DNA of 6,158 nucleotides from Chloroflexia bacterium (lineage in GTDB: Bacteria > Chloroflexota > Chloroflexia > Thermomicrobiales > UBA6265), in contig JACDBO010000428.1 of assembly GCA_013694885.1 (NCBI GenBank), positions 1-6,158 on the forward strand, in the 5' to 3' direction. Below the pieces are notes generated by a model that was given only the letters and a program-made list of their open reading frames with translations, did no database searches and was not told the DNA's origin. Shown here one piece after another: positions 1-5,610 of the stretch; the stretch's first letter is position 1, and every line of letters begins with the position of its first letter. The position numbers and the translations under genes are program-made.

Positions 1-163
1 GCCCCTTTCCCACCTTCAGTCCCGTTGCCGTGAAGCCATCGCCTCCGCGGTAATTGAGGCGACCGCGGCACTGTCGATGCACAAGTCGAGATCACGCCCG
101 GCTTGCCGCCGCACAATCCCCGCCACCGTCCCTGATCCCGTCAAAGACGGCACGTATTCGTTT

Positions 164-1792
164 CTATCGGTGGCATATCACCGTGGTGCCGATGGTGGCC
201 CATTCCCAGAAGAAGCGGGCGTCGTCGAGGAGCAGGTTCAGGCAGCCGTGGCTGCCGGGGCGACCGATCGTCTCCGGCGTGCGCCACCAGGCGAAGTGGA
301 GGGCGTGACCAACGTCCGTGAAGTACTGCGTGAAGAGCACGTCTTCGAGTTTGTAATGGCCCTCGGCGCCGATCGCCTCGGCGGTCATCGTCTCGTTGGC
401 GACGCGGGTGTTGATGGCGAAGGAGCCCTCGGGCGTCTCCCACCCCGGCATCCCGGTCGTGGTGACCACCGTCCGCACGGGCGTGCGCCCCTCGTAGGCG
501 ACGATCAGCTGCTGGGTGAGGTGAACATCGATCCAGCGGCCCTGGGCTGGGGCGTTGGTGGGCGGCGACGGCGGCATGACGGGGGCCGCGCGCCCCACGT
601 TGCGGGCGTAGATGAAGCCGCCGTCTTCCAGGCGCGCCCAACCGTCGGCGCCCTCGAAGACTTCCTCGCCCTTGACCCAGTCGACCACCGTCACGGCGTC
701 GCCGTAGATCAGTTCTGTGACCACGCGCGATGTGGTCGTTGGTTCGGCGCGGATGTTGGTCTCGCTCAACGTCGCGCCCTGCCAGACCGAGACCTCCCAA
801 TTCTGGGCAGCGATTTGCGGCAGAGCCGCCGGTGCGACCAAATACTCGGCGGCAACCCAGCCTGCAAAGCCGTCGACGTAGCCGGGGACCCATTCGCCGT
901 GCTCGCCCGGTGGGGCGACGAACTCCGCGTTGTCCGGCAGGACGACGATGATCTCGGCGTCGGTGCCCGGCCCGGTGCGGAGGCGGAGTCCCTCGGAGGC
1001 GCTGACCAAAGAGGTGGTGCCGCCGTTCGGCGGGGCCGGTGCGAAGGCCGGGTCATCGCCCGTGCCCTCAGTCGCGATGCGGTCCGCCCAGAGGCGACGG
1101 ACGCGGACGGTGCGGTCGGCGCCGAGTTCGAGGATGGCGCGCTCGAACGCCTGCACGGTGAGGCCGTTCTGCGTCGCGGCCTCGGAGCGCGGCATGCCAA
1201 AGATCTGGAGACCGCCGTGTTCCTCCCAAAAGGTGAGGAACTCACCGGAGATGGTGTGCTGGCTGTCGGGGAAGAACTGGCAAGTCCTGTTGTCTCCCGA
1301 GCAACCGCTGACCGCGGTGCGCGCCGATGCGGGGACAGCGCCGCGGATGGTTGTGGCCGCCAGGTGCATGGCCTGGATGTCCCAGGGCGCCTCCAGGGTC
1401 GGGTCGTGGAGCAGGGTGAGGGTCTCGAAGGTCTGCTGGATGCCGCCCGAGCCCTCGACATAGCGCTCCTCGGAGAGTGGCAACCCCAGCACCGCCGCGC
1501 CGCCCGCGTTCCGCCAGCGGCGCAGGAACGAACCCTGGAGGTTATGACCGGTTTCCGCGAAGTAGCGGCCGCCGGTCGTGGTGCTTCCGTCGTCCTGCTC
1601 GGCGACTTCGGTTGCCTGGTCGATGGGGATGATCTGTCCCTCTTGATCCTGGGCGTGCGTTGTCGTGGGCAGGACCAGTCCGCTCGCACCCGCGGCGAGC
1701 GCACTGGTCAGACCGGCCAGACCGGCGAAGCGCCGGCGACTCATCCGGGGTGCGGCGGCGGGTTGGTTGGAACCAACATGTGTGTCGCGCAT
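164..1792 (-). CDS. Tat-exported L,D-transpeptidase (YkuD) with two SH3-like domains
   Basis: Predicted secreted L,D-transpeptidase of 542 aa, a family that forms 3-3 crosslinks in peptidoglycan or attaches proteins to it, outside the membrane. The N-terminus has a twin-arginine motif (SRRRFAG, residues 18-24), a hydrophobic stretch to about residue 41, and a plausible cleavage site after T-H-A (47). Two related segments follow (about 77-130 and 173-226) of the G-H...G-x-F...W...G-G...G-x-P-x-S-E type seen in Chloroflexota exported proteins. Two SH3-like domains come next (about 262-319 and 333-399, each with an R-x-x-P/G-x-x-x turn), then a proline-rich linker (402-415). The YkuD domain spans about 419-540, with H496/H499 and the SHGC signature (514-517, catalytic Cys517). 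The domain is complete and C-terminal. The ATG at 1790-1792 has an AGGAAG ribosome site (1802-1807) 9 bases upstream; Met17 directly before the Tat motif is an alternative start. The gene is divergent from the oxidoreductase. The family call is strong; the substrate is not known. Confidence 0.93.
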   Translation of the reverse strand: MRDTHVGSNQPAAAPRMSRRRFAGLAGLTSALAAGASGLVLPTTTHAQDQEGQIIPIDQATEVAEQDDGSTTTGGRYFAETGHNLQGSFLRRWRNAGGAAVLGLPLSEERYVEGSGGIQQTFETLTLLHDPTLEAPWDIQAMHLAATTIRGAVPASARTAVSGCSGDNRTCQFFPDSQHTISGEFLTFWEEHGGLQIFGMPRSEAATQNGLTVQAFERAILELGADRTVRVRRLWADRIATEGTGDDPAFAPAPPNGGTTSLVSASEGLRLRTGPGTDAEIIVVLPDNAEFVAPPGEHGEWVPGYVDGFAGWVAAEYLVAPAALPQIAAQNWEVSVWQGATLSETNIRAEPTTTSRVVTELIYGDAVTVVDWVKGEEVFEGADGWARLEDGGFIYARNVGRAAPVMPPSPPTNAPAQGRWIDVHLTQQLIVAYEGRTPVRTVVTTTGMPGWETPEGSFAINTRVANETMTAEAIGAEGHYKLEDVLFTQYFTDVGHALHFAWWRTPETIGRPGSHGCLNLLLDDARFFWEWATIGTTVICHR

Positions 1793-2006
1793 GATCGCTC
1801 GCTTCCTTGATTCTGCTTATTGCGTGACTTCGTTTCCTCACTTTCCTTTGGGAAGTAGTGGAATGGTACCGCGTTGGCGCGATCACCATCAGACATCGCG
1901 TCATGAGAGCGGGATGTCGCGGCGGCCGGCGAGCTCTTGACGCGCGGGCGAGCGGCCGCGATGGTGCTCACCTGTATCAACGCTTGGGGGCGCTAGGAGG
2001 TTTTGC
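1793..2006. promoter_or_regulatory. Divergent intergenic region between L,D-transpeptidase and oxidoreductase genes
   Basis: This 214-bp gap separates two divergently read genes and must hold the promoters of both. On the plus strand TTGACG (1937-1942) is a good -35 match, but the hexamer 17 bases on (GATGGT, 1960-1965) is a poor -10. An inverted repeat flanks this -35 candidate: GCGGCCG (1922-1928) and CGGCCGC (1953-1959) with a 24-base loop, which may be chance in GC-rich DNA. On the minus strand I see no convincing -35/-10 pair. No RNA gene or riboswitch is recognisable. Confidence 0.35.
1995..2000 (+). promoter_or_regulatory. Strong ribosome binding site for the oxidoreductase
   Basis: A perfect AGGAGG lies 6 bases upstream of the ATG at 2007. 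This fixes the start of the luciferase-like oxidoreductase and suggests efficient translation of the pair's first gene. Confidence 0.85.
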
Positions 2007-2879
2007 ATGCAAATCGGCGTTGTGTATCCTCAGACAGAGCTCGGCGACGATGCCGGCGAGGTTCGCGAGTTCGCCCAGGCGGTCGAGGCGCTCGGTTTCT
2101 CCCACCTGCTCGCCTACGATCACGTCCTCGGCGCCGGCACGCGGACGCGGCCTGGCTGGCAAGGCGCCTACAAGCTGGAGAACACGTTTCATGAAGTCTT
2201 TGTTCTCTTTGGCTTTGTGGCGGCGCTAACGACCACGTTGGAACTCGCCACCGGCGTGCTGATCCTGCCGCAGCGGCAGACGGCGCTCGTCGCCAAGCAG
2301 GCGGCCGCGATCGACGTGCTCAGCCGGGGCCGCCTGCGGCTCGGTGTCGGCATCGGCTGGAACAAGGTCGAGTACGACGGCCTGAACGAGGATTTCCACA
2401 CGCGAGGGCGTCGCCTGGAGGAGCAGATCGCCCTGCTGCGTGCCCTCTGGACGGAGGACGAGGTGACGTTCGAGGGCCGCTGGGACCAGATCGACCACGC
2501 CGGCATCAATCCGCGGCCAGTGCAGCGGCCGATCCCGATCTGGATCGGCGGTTATGCCGACGCGGCGATCCGGCGCGCGGCGCGTGTCGCGGACGGCTAC
2601 TTTCCCGGTGGTCAGCCCTGGCAGGTTGTCGAGGGGCATCTGGCGATCCTGCGCGAGGAACTGATCGCGGCCGGCCGCGACCCGGCGACCTTCCCGATCG
2701 AACCGCGGTTGAACCTGGCGAAAGGCGACGAGGAATCGTGGGCGCTGGATGCTGGCCGCTGGCGGGAGTTGGGCGCGACGCTGGTGTCACTCTCGACTAT
2801 GAACGCCGGCTGCGCCTCGGTCGAGGACCATCTGGCGCTGCTGCGGCGCGGTCAGCACGCCCTCGCCGGGATCGACTGA
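2007..2879 (+). CDS. LLM-class (luciferase-like) oxidoreductase, probably F420-dependent
   Basis: A 290-aa TIM-barrel flavin/F420 oxidoreductase of the bacterial luciferase-like superfamily, soluble and cytoplasmic. Seen directly: an N-terminal beta strand (MQIGVVYPQ), the AxxxEALGFSHLLAYDHV segment (about 24-40), a T-G-V-L-I-L-P-Q-R strand (82-90), and the family hallmark SRGRLRLGVGIGWNKVEY (106-123) followed by G-L-N-E-D-F-H-T-R-G-R-R-L-E-E (125-139). The barrel end carries RPIPIWIGGYADAAIRRAARVADGY (174-198). This matches the group usually annotated as F420-dependent (TIGR03619-like); the cofactor is inferred and FMN cannot be excluded. Length is normal for the family. The start is set by AGGAGG at 1995-2000. 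The stop TGA is one base from the GTG of the downstream cupin gene, indicating a translationally coupled pair. The substrate cannot be inferred. Confidence 0.93.
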   Translation: MQIGVVYPQTELGDDAGEVREFAQAVEALGFSHLLAYDHVLGAGTRTRPGWQGAYKLENTFHEVFVLFGFVAALTTTLELATGVLILPQRQTALVAKQAAAIDVLSRGRLRLGVGIGWNKVEYDGLNEDFHTRGRRLEEQIALLRALWTEDEVTFEGRWDQIDHAGINPRPVQRPIPIWIGGYADAAIRRAARVADGYFPGGQPWQVVEGHLAILREELIAAGRDPATFPIEPRLNLAKGDEESWALDAGRWRELGATLVSLSTMNAGCASVEDHLALLRRGQHALAGID

Positions 2880-2880
2880 G

Positions 2881-3231
2881 GTGGGCACGCGCATCGTCCA
2901 CGACGCGGCGCCGGTTGCGCGGGCGCCGAGTGGTCGCCCGCTGCGCCACCTCGTTGGCAACTGGATCGGTGCCGGTCTCTACGTGGGCGAGCAGTGGCTC
3001 CTCCCTGGCGAAGCGGTGCCGCTGCACATCCACCCGGTCGAGGAGGTGCTCGTCTTCCTTGGGGGCGAAGGCGTCGCGATCCTCGGCGAGAAAGAGGTCG
3101 CGGTCGGCGTCGGGATTACATTGCACATCCCGCCTGGCGAGCCCCATGGGTTCCGTAACACCGGCGCCGGTGAGCTGCGTCTGCTCGTCATCTTCCCGAT
3201 GCCCGAGTTTGCGGAGACGGGCCTGGTGTAG
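2881..3231 (+). CDS. Small single-domain cupin protein
   Basis: A 116-aa cupin that matches both conserved motifs exactly. Motif 1 (G-x5-H-x-H-x3-E-x6-G) is at residues 43-62 with H49, H51 and E55. Motif 2 (G-x5-P-x-G-x2-H-x3-N) is at 78-93 with H89. These four residues are the usual metal ligands, so a metal-binding beta-barrel is expected. Whether it is an enzyme, a small-molecule binding protein or a sensor cannot be told. The start is GTG at 2881, one base after the oxidoreductase TGA, with no good Shine-Dalgarno of its own, so it probably depends on termination-reinitiation from the upstream gene. There is no signal peptide, so it is probably cytoplasmic. The stop codon TAG (3229-3231) lies inside the left end of the palindromic repeat that follows. 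Confidence 0.88.
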   Translation: MGTRIVHDAAPVARAPSGRPLRHLVGNWIGAGLYVGEQWLLPGEAVPLHIHPVEEVLVFLGGEGVAILGEKEVAVGVGITLHIPPGEPHGFRNTGAGELRLLVIFPMPEFAETGLV

Positions 3232-3254
3232 GGGCGCACGGCGTGCGCCCTTTC
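3232..3254 (+). terminator. Possible terminator after the oxidoreductase-cupin pair
   Basis: An 8-bp perfect GC-rich stem (3232-3239 with 3243-3250, loop GGC) begins immediately after the cupin stop codon and is followed by TTTC. The stem is strong but the T-run is short, so intrinsic termination is plausible rather than certain. It is the left arm of the composite palindrome. Confidence 0.5.
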
Positions 3255-3314
3255 GCCGACCGGCACGGGACGATGCCGGCAAAGTGGCCCGCACCACGAA
3301 CAGGTCGGCAACGA

Positions 3315-3337
3315 GAAAGGGCGCATGCCATGCGCCC
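3315..3337 (-). terminator. Possible secondary terminator for the minus-strand peptidase gene
   Basis: The right arm of the composite element, read on the minus strand, is an 8-bp stem (3330-3337 with 3319-3326) followed by TTTC (3318-3315). It mirrors the left arm and would face transcripts arriving from the zinc peptidase gene after the 3392-3418 hairpin. The T-run is short. Confidence 0.4.
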
Positions 3338-3391
3338 CTACCGGCCGTGCGGTGTTGTCCAGATTCAGCGCTGCCGTAGGCAGGAATACAG

Positions 3392-3418
3392 CGAGGGTGG
3401 CCTGGAAGGCCACCCTCG
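3392..3418 (-). terminator. 12-bp perfect hairpin downstream of the zinc peptidase gene
   Basis: CGAGGGTGGCCT (3392-3403) pairs perfectly with AGGCCACCCTCG (3407-3418) around a 3-base loop. It starts 22 bases past the peptidase stop codon. Read on the minus strand it is followed by CTGTATTCC, a moderate T-rich tail; on the plus strand no T-run follows. It is therefore best read as the intrinsic terminator of the peptidase gene, though it might also stop readthrough from the convergent side. Confidence 0.72.
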
Positions 3419-3440
3419 GAGCGATGAATTGCGTGGATAG

Positions 3441-4148
3441 TTAGTCGCTGCGGCGCATGCCGGTGACGAGCATGATGTAGTAGAGCAGCGTCAGCAGCGA
3501 GGCGGCGAAGCCGGCGATGTAGGTCCAGGCCGCGGCATCGAGTACCCGCGCCACACCCTTGCTCTCCTGCCCGCCGGAAACCCCGGCGTCGACGATGCCG
3601 ATTTGCACGAGTGCGGCCTTGGCCCGCCGCGTGGCGTCGAACTCGACCGGCAGCGTCAGCAGCGCGAAGACCGTGGCTAGGCCGAAGAGAATTACACCGA
3701 TCCAGGCCAACTCGACCAGGCTCAAGATGAGCCCGAGGATAAGCACGATGTACCCGATGTTCGAGCCGATGTTGACCACCGGCACGATGGCGGTCCGCAC
3801 CTGGAGCGGCGCGTACGCCTTGGCGTGCTGGATGGCGTGACCCGCCTCATGGGCGGCGATGCCGATGGCGGCAATCGACGGTACGCCGTAGACGCCCTGC
3901 GAGAGCCGCAGCACCCGCGCACGCGGGTCGTAGTGATCGGTCAGCTCGCCGGGGATCTGCTCGATCTGGACCTCGCTCAACCCCTGGCTGTCGAGCACGC
4001 GCCGCGCCGCCTGGGCACCGGTGACCCCGGCGTCGTTCCGTACTTTCGCGTACTTGTTGTAGTTGCTGCGGACCTTGTGCTGCGCCCACAGCATGAACAC
4101 AATCCCCGGGATCATGAAGATGAGGTAGCGCGGATCGAAAAAGAACAT
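3441..4148 (-). CDS. YugP-family membrane zinc metallopeptidase
   Basis: A 235-aa integral membrane protein of the Zn_peptidase_2 (YugP) family. The zinc motif HEAGH is at 100-104, and a downstream glutamate in LPVEFDATRRA (E169) is the likely third ligand. The family motif LTDHYDP is at 69-75, ahead of R-V-L-R-L-S (78-83). Membrane segments are visible at about 8-22, 120-145, 148-168 and 207-230, so the catalytic helix is likely held at the membrane face between the first and second. Length is normal for the family. The start ATG (4146-4148) has AAGGA about 10 bases upstream; the product ends MRRSD before TAA. The physiological substrate of YugP proteins is poorly known, so no specific role is assigned. 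The gene stands alone: convergent with the cupin gene and divergent from the polyprenyl synthase. Confidence 0.93.
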   Translation of the reverse strand: MFFFDPRYLIFMIPGIVFMLWAQHKVRSNYNKYAKVRNDAGVTGAQAARRVLDSQGLSEVQIEQIPGELTDHYDPRARVLRLSQGVYGVPSIAAIGIAAHEAGHAIQHAKAYAPLQVRTAIVPVVNIGSNIGYIVLILGLILSLVELAWIGVILFGLATVFALLTLPVEFDATRRAKAALVQIGIVDAGVSGGQESKGVARVLDAAAWTYIAGFAASLLTLLYYIMLVTGMRRSD

Positions 4149-4223
4149 TCCTGTGCCGTCCTTCTGCTGGCCGGCGAGCCGAGTCCACCGCTCCGTGTGC
4201 TGATGGCTACCCGTTCGCGCCGG

Positions 4224-4244
4224 TGGTGAGCAATGGTCTCACCA
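4224..4244. repeat. Perfect 7-7-7 inverted repeat, possible operator
   Basis: TGGTGAG (4224-4230) and CTCACCA (4238-4244) are perfect inverted copies separated by 7 bases. The site abuts the AT-rich island at 4251-4260 in the shared promoter region, a position typical of a dimeric regulator's operator. No regulator gene is in the window, and a 7-bp match can arise by chance. Confidence 0.35.
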
Positions 4245-4360
4245 ATCTGAAGTATTTTACGCCATGCGAGCCCGTTGCGGTTTTCTGTGGGGTCGCGCCT
4301 CGCCACTGGCGCTTTCCCGAGAAGGACGCGGGTGCGTGGAGCATTGACCGGAATGATGTT

Positions 4361-4367
4361 GGAGGAG
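4361..4367 (+). promoter_or_regulatory. Ribosome binding site that decides the polyprenyl synthase start
   Basis: GGAGGAG sits 9 bases before the GTG at 4377. The upstream in-frame candidates, TTG 4275 and ATG 4353/4356, have no comparable site, and this Shine-Dalgarno would lie inside the coding sequence if they were used. Confidence 0.75.
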
Positions 4368-4376
4368 CCAACGACT

Positions 4377-5489
4377 GTGCCCGTGACACCGACCACGACG
4401 ACGGCTGATCGAGTAGCGATTCCCAGCGAGAATGGCGGCGACGTCATGTTTATCCTCGATCGATTGCTCGATCCCGAGCTGGAAGCGGCCGTCGCCGCGT
4501 TGGATGGCGAGGCGCCGCTGTTGGTACACATGGCTCGTTACCACCTGGGCTGGAATGACGGCTCCGGTGACCCATCCAGCGCCGAGGAGCGGGGCATGGC
4601 CCAAGGCAAACGCCTGCGGCCGGCACTCGCGTTCCGCTGTTGCGCCGCCGCCGGCGGTGAGCCGGAGAAGGCCGCGCCGCTCGCCGCCGCGGTCGAGCTG
4701 CTCCACAATTTCACGCTGATCCACGATGACATCCAGGACCGCAGTCCGAACCGGCGCCACCGCGCCACGGTCTGGCGGGTGTGGGGCGATGCCCAGGCGA
4801 TCAACGCGGGCGATGCTCTCTTCGCCGCCGCCCACCTCGCCCTCTTTCGCCTCGCGCGACGGTCGATCCCCGAGGCAACCGTGCTGCGTCTGGCGGCCGC
4901 GTTCGACCGGATGACGATCGAGATCGTGCGCGGTCAGGTGCTCGACCTCAATTTTGAGGGACGTCGGGATGTGGCCGCCGACCAGTATCTGACGATGATC
5001 CGTGCCAAGACCGCGGCCATTGTGCGCTTCGCCGCCTGGGCCGGCGCCCTGGTGGGCGGCGCCGAGGAGGCGATGGCCGAACGTCTCGGGGAGTTCGGCG
5101 AGGCGCTGGGGGTCGGCTTTCAGATTCGGGACGACATGCTCGGCATCTGGGGCGCGCGCGCGGCGACAGGCAAGGATGCCGCTGACGACATCCGTCGCCG
5201 CAAGCAGACACTGCCGATCTTGCTGCTGCGCCAGGCAGTCTCCGCCGAAGAACAGGCTGCACTCGACGACATCTACACACGGGACGAGATCGACGAGTCG
5301 GGAGTCGGCGCTGTGCTCGATTTACTGGCCCGGCACGGCATCGAGCGCCAGGTCGCCGGCCAGGTCGCCGCCGCCCACGATCGCGCCGCTGATTCCCTCC
5401 AAACCGCACTGGCTGGCCGGCACAACGAGACGGAGGCCGCGGGTGGGCTGCGCGCGCTGGTGGATCAACTCTCGACGCGCGAGGGCTAG
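4377..5489 (+). CDS. Polyprenyl (probably geranylgeranyl-type) diphosphate synthase
   Basis: An all-helical trans-isoprenyl diphosphate synthase, 370 aa from GTG 4377, that condenses isopentenyl diphosphate with allylic diphosphates in the cytoplasm. Seen: GKRLRP (77-82), the first aspartate-rich motif DDIQD (117-121) followed by R126-R127, G-Q-V-L-D-L (186-191), K211-T212, and the second motif F-Q-I-R-D-D-M-L-G (248-256), then TGKDAADDIRRRKQTLP (264-280). The second motif is DDxxG, as is common in this actinobacterial/Chloroflexota-like subgroup. Phe112 lies five residues before the first aspartate, a position that limits chain length in some synthases; a C20 product is a guess. About 25 weakly conserved N-terminal residues precede MFILDRLLD, so ATG 4446 is a less likely alternative start. 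The product could feed carotenoid, quinone or membrane-lipid synthesis; neighbours do not decide. Confidence 0.93.
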   Translation: MPVTPTTTTADRVAIPSENGGDVMFILDRLLDPELEAAVAALDGEAPLLVHMARYHLGWNDGSGDPSSAEERGMAQGKRLRPALAFRCCAAAGGEPEKAAPLAAAVELLHNFTLIHDDIQDRSPNRRHRATVWRVWGDAQAINAGDALFAAAHLALFRLARRSIPEATVLRLAAAFDRMTIEIVRGQVLDLNFEGRRDVAADQYLTMIRAKTAAIVRFAAWAGALVGGAEEAMAERLGEFGEALGVGFQIRDDMLGIWGARAATGKDAADDIRRRKQTLPILLLRQAVSAEEQAALDDIYTRDEIDESGVGAVLDLLARHGIERQVAGQVAAAHDRAADSLQTALAGRHNETEAAGGLRALVDQLSTREG

Positions 5490-5513
5490 CGCTGCTGGAC
5501 GCCGCCGTCCGCG

Positions 5514-5522
5514 TGCTATTCT
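5514..5522 (+). promoter_or_regulatory. Possible extended -10 promoter for the phosphoribosyltransferase gene
   Basis: TGCTATTCT fits the extended -10 pattern TGnTAnnnT and lies about 90 bases upstream of the phosphoribosyltransferase start, just past the polyprenyl synthase stop. No clear -35 is present, which extended -10 promoters tolerate. An alternative is TTGCTG (5522-5527) with TATGGG (5545-5550) at a 17-base spacing. Cotranscription from the upstream gene is also possible. Confidence 0.35.
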
Positions 5523-5610
5523 TGCTGCCCGTGCTCGCCTCACGTATGGGCTGGGCAGATGCTGACTGGCCGCGCGTTGTGGCGCCTCCGACAATGAAAC
5601 GGGTGCGGCT

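Larger units (their letters stand above)
3228..3341. repeat. Composite palindromic element: inverted arms that are each a hairpin
   Basis: Two 27-base arms (3228-3254 and 3315-3341) are inverted copies, identical at 25 of 27 positions, around a 60-base centre. Each arm is itself a hairpin: GGGCGCAC-GGC-GTGCGCCC on the left, and an 8-bp stem with a 3-base loop on the right. The only two arm differences are the two members of the loop-closing pair: C3239-G3243 on the left, T3326-A3330 on the right. Pairing is kept in both. Inside, GCCGACC (3255-3261) pairs with GGTCGGC (3303-3309), and CCGGCA (3260-3265) with TGCCGG (3274-3279). Similar TAGGGGCGC palindromes are, to my knowledge, dispersed in Chloroflexota genomes. 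No protein is encoded. It could be a REP/MITE-like non-autonomous element or a bidirectional terminator. Confidence 0.75.
4149..4376. promoter_or_regulatory. Divergent intergenic region between peptidase and polyprenyl synthase genes
   Basis: This 228-bp region must carry the promoters of both flanking genes. It contains one AT-rich island, AGTATTTTAC (4251-4260), which reads as TATTTT (4253-4258) on the plus strand and TAAAAT (4254-4259) on the minus strand. Either could be a -10 element, but I find no matching -35 at 16-18 bases for either. A palindrome at 4224-4244 is adjacent. Reading frame continues upstream of GTG 4377 to a TTG at 4275, but those residues are arginine-rich and unlike the family, so I treat this stretch as untranslated. 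Confidence 0.4.

Noticed and set aside
1..82. A 27-codon minus-strand fragment from GTG (80-82) running off the left edge
   Set aside because: It is too short to recognise, has no good ribosome site, and cannot be distinguished from chance. Plus-strand frames 1 and 3 stop at 31-33 and 51-53, so the tail of a plus-strand gene is equally unproven.
138..150. Small hairpin CCGTC-AAA-GACGG just downstream of the L,D-transpeptidase stop
   Set aside because: The stem is only 5 bp and no T-run follows on the minus strand, so it is not a convincing terminator.
77..1810. A 577-codon open frame on the plus strand, antisense to the L,D-transpeptidase gene
   Set aside because: Its codon boundaries coincide with those of the minus-strand gene, the usual origin of long antisense frames in GC-rich DNA. 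Its translation shows no recognisable domain, while the minus-strand product has a full signal-to-catalytic-domain architecture. The frame is also open to the window's left edge.
1922..1959. Inverted repeat GCGGCCG / CGGCCGC around the TTGACG sequence as a regulated promoter
   Set aside because: Short all-GC arms with a 24-base loop are expected by chance in this composition, and the matching -10 is poor. It is mentioned in the intergenic entry but not claimed as an operator.
3228..3341. The composite palindrome as a CRISPR unit or an insertion sequence
   Set aside because: There are only two inverted arms, no direct repeats or spacers, no transposase frame inside 114 bp, and no target-site duplication that I can identify at its edges.
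2738..3379. A 213-codon plus-strand frame overlapping the oxidoreductase end, the cupin gene and the palindromic element
   Set aside because: It is composed mostly of Arg and Ser with no family resemblance, and overlaps the cupin frame, which matches both cupin motifs exactly.
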